Assembly: GCA_016789175.1 (NCBI GenBank) | Contig: JAEURK010000170.1 | Span: forward strand, 1 to 40,616 | Length of the DNA stretch: 40,616 bases | Direction: 5' to 3' | DNA from: Anaerolineales bacterium | GTDB lineage: Bacteria > Chloroflexota > Anaerolineae > Anaerolineales > UBA6663 | Shown: positions 39,041-40,616 of the stretch, one piece after another | Layout: each line of letters starts with the position of its first letter | Numbering within the stretch: the first letter of the stretch is position 1 | Translations under genes and position numbers: made by a program | Notes under the pieces: generated by a model | What the model saw: the letters and a program-made list of their open reading frames with translations, nothing else | Databases searched by the model: none | Told to the model about the DNA's origin: nothing

Positions 39041-39089
39041 TGCATGTGGCCGATCGATACGGGTCGCGCGCGACCCTGGGCTTCTGCAT
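39019..39089. repeat. 27-bp direct repeat, two copies
   Basis: Positions 39019-39045 and 39063-39089 are identical over 27 bases (starting GTCGCGCGCGACCC), separated by 17 bases. The first copy is half of the preceding hairpin, so this looks like a duplicated terminator arm rather than a mobile repeat. Confidence 0.85.
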
Positions 39090-39238
39090 TTACGGGTCGC
39101 TTACGCGCGATCTTCACCGGTTTTTTCGCCCGCATGATCGGCGCAGGTCCGCCTGAGCCGGCTCGGACGGCCGCCCCGGGGTGCGGCAGGTCTCTACCGC
39201 GCCGATACCGATGGGGTCGGGTAGAGCCGACTCCGTCG

Positions 39239-40444
39239 ATGAATGCCTTATCCCTGAACCCCATTTCAGAGATCGCCCTGGCGTCCCGGCTGCCTGCCGT
39301 TGGATCGGACGCCGCGGCATTTCCAGATGAGCTCCTGGCGACGGCGTACGTCGAGCTCTTTCGGGACCCGCTGAGGGCGGCCGACTGGGCGCGGGCCGCC
39401 CAAGCCGCTGCGCGTCGGTCCGATGCGCCGGTCGTCGACGCTTACGCGCTAACGACCCAGGCTCTGGCGGAGTTGCTGAGCGGTTCGGAGGCCATTGGCG
39501 CGGAGACCCTGCAACAAGCCGCCATCCTGGCTGGTCGCGTGCAGGAGCCGCGGCTCGACTGGTTGGTAAGCGATGCCCGCGCGCTGGCGTTGCTCAACCA
39601 GGCGCGACCCGACGAGGCGATGGTTGAGCTCATCGGGTTGATGATCGCCACGCCCGATCACCGTCCGCTGCGGGATTGCTATTTGAGTATTTCCTCCCTG
39701 GCGCGTGTTCATGCGGCCCTGGGCCATGTGGAAGAGGCCATCGGCGCCGGGTATCGCGCGCTTTCCATAGCGCGGCGCACCCGCAGCGCTGTCCTGCGTG
39801 TGCACGCCATCACGGGCTTGGGGTTGCTGCAGCTGGAACACGAGCACCTGCTCGGCGCTCGCCTGCTGCTGGAACAGGGCCTGTTCGGGGCAGGGCGGTC
39901 TCGCTCGGGTCGGAGCATGCGTCAGGCCGCTCGTGGTCTGGTTCGGACATACCTGGCTCTGAATATGCCCGACACGGCGCTGGATGTCGCGCGCCGTCAC
40001 CTGCCCGAGGCCTCCGATCCGCAGGAGTGCCTGGCCCTGGCCCAGGTCAACGCCGCTAACGGCTGTTGGACCGAGGCCGCGGTCTATCTGGATCGGGGCG
40101 GCCAGGATGGCTCACGCGAACGACAGGTCCAGCATGCCTGGCTGCGCGGCCGGATCGCGCTCGCGCACGGGCGACCGGCTGAGGCATTGACGCCGTGCCA
40201 TGCCGTTCTCGACGAAAACGCCAGCTCGCGCGATGCGTGGGAGTTGGCCTTGACGCTTCAAGCTGCCTATGAGGCTCTCGGTGACTCCTCCTCGGCCCGC
40301 GTCCACGCTGGCCGCGCCGATCGGATCATGACCGTTCTGGCGGCGCGCGGTGCGGTCCTGTCAGCGCTCTGCGCCCAGTTCGAGCAGGACCTGCTGCAGG
40401 CGCACTCCGTTTGTGTTGAAATGGCCGCGGTCTTGGACAGATAG
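39239..40444 (+). CDS. TPR-type helical-repeat protein
   Basis: A 401-residue soluble protein built of tetratricopeptide-like helical pairs: YLSISSLARVHAALGHVEEA (about 145-164), AITGLGLLQLEHEHLLGARL, LVRTYLALNMPDTALDVARR, AWLRGRIALAHGRPAEALTP and LTLQAAYEALGDSSSARVHA. No enzymatic or DNA-binding domain is seen at either end, unlike LuxR/MalT proteins whose TPR region it resembles, so it may be a scaffold or a fragment-like relative of such regulators. Start at ATG 39239 (MNALSLNPISEI); the frame is open upstream across the repeats but those codons are not credible. No clear ribosome site. Confidence 0.65.
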   Translation: MNALSLNPISEIALASRLPAVGSDAAAFPDELLATAYVELFRDPLRAADWARAAQAAARRSDAPVVDAYALTTQALAELLSGSEAIGAETLQQAAILAGRVQEPRLDWLVSDARALALLNQARPDEAMVELIGLMIATPDHRPLRDCYLSISSLARVHAALGHVEEAIGAGYRALSIARRTRSAVLRVHAITGLGLLQLEHEHLLGARLLLEQGLFGAGRSRSGRSMRQAARGLVRTYLALNMPDTALDVARRHLPEASDPQECLALAQVNAANGCWTEAAVYLDRGGQDGSRERQVQHAWLRGRIALAHGRPAEALTPCHAVLDENASSRDAWELALTLQAAYEALGDSSSARVHAGRADRIMTVLAARGAVLSALCAQFEQDLLQAHSVCVEMAAVLDR

Positions 40445-40482
40445 CGGGAGCCGGTCAGCGCTGGCTTCGCAAGACAAGAGGA

Positions 40483-40510
40483 GGGCGACGGCCCCGCGGG
40501 GCCGTCGCCC
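40483..40510 (+). terminator. Perfect 28-bp palindrome after the TPR gene
   Basis: GGGCGACGGCCCCG and its reverse complement form a fully palindromic 28-bp segment. The stem of about 13 bp is terminator-like though no T-run follows. Confidence 0.7.
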
Positions 40511-40616
40511 ACCTCACAGGAGTCGCGGTCGTGTGGGTCGGACGCGTAAGGCGGCGTGGCCGTGATAGGGCACCGCGAGTATCACGATGTTTCGGAGACC
40601 GAGCAGCGCCAAACGC

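Noticed and set aside
39019..39089. CRISPR array
   Set aside because: Only two 27-bp copies, no third repeat, no cas gene, and one copy is half a terminator hairpin.
38951..39238. N-terminal extension of the TPR protein
   Set aside because: These codons cover the terminator and direct repeats and read as low-complexity Arg/Ala sequence.

Overview
The window is GC-rich (roughly two-thirds G+C by eye) and packed with genes on both strands. Its mix of genes suggests a Chloroflexota (Anaerolineae-like) bacterium: a lipoprotein joining an NBR1-type Ig domain to a CAP domain, several tandem double-GNAT proteins, a DprE1/DprE2-like pair, a GTP-type PEP carboxykinase, and a Ro60 gene with a YrlA-type Y RNA. 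The phylum is my inference; no rRNA is present.

Left end (1-2100). A truncated Ro60 (TROVE) gene reads leftward. The 1.4 kb before it has no believable protein gene but is full of RNA structure on the same strand. In transcription order these are: a TTGACA promoter (2036-2065), a leader with a terminator and a competing 16-bp pairing (1785-1926), strong hairpins, a tRNA-like element with an abnormal anticodon loop (1509-1581), weaker tRNA-like folds, a canonical tRNA-His (1030-1104), a small Y-RNA-like hairpin (958-998), a YrlA-type Y RNA with a circularly permuted tRNA module (795-931), a perfect 16-bp hairpin (743-780), then Ro60. This is the most unusual locus here. An RtcB RNA ligase lies 18 kb away (19288-20718).

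2100-9250. A DUF2442-like protein, then cupin-hutH-hutI (histidine breakdown, without hutU here), a glucose/sorbosone dehydrogenase-type lipoprotein, a HAD hydrolase, a small membrane protein and a SpoIIAA/STAS-like protein.

9400-27700. A long block read almost entirely leftward: a cystathionine gamma-synthase-family PLP enzyme, a double GNAT, an ABC-F ATPase, a CAP lipoprotein overlapping a flavin amine oxidase, then a cluster of GNAT acetyltransferases (one Eis-like) interspersed with RtcB, an APH-fold kinase and a two-gene ABC-2 exporter. The exporter ATPase has a 5' leader with a 28-codon ORF, two tandem intrinsic terminators and a competing antiterminator, which looks like translation-controlled attenuation. 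With an ANT-fold nucleotidyltransferase at 30967, the window holds all three protein folds used by aminoglycoside-modifying enzymes, although the real substrates are unknown.

28200-40600. An amino-sugar group (ROK kinase, NagA, nucleotidyltransferase), a DUF559 protein on the other strand, DprE1/DprE2-like oxidoreductases, homoserine dehydrogenase, pckG, an aspartate:alanine-exchanger-type transporter and a TPR protein.

Many intergenic gaps are built from short repeated words that fold into hairpins (for example at 19256, 26784, 33985, 37250), plus a perfect 46-bp palindrome at 20731 and a 31-bp G/C-run hairpin at 14209. No transposase, CRISPR array or phage gene was seen.
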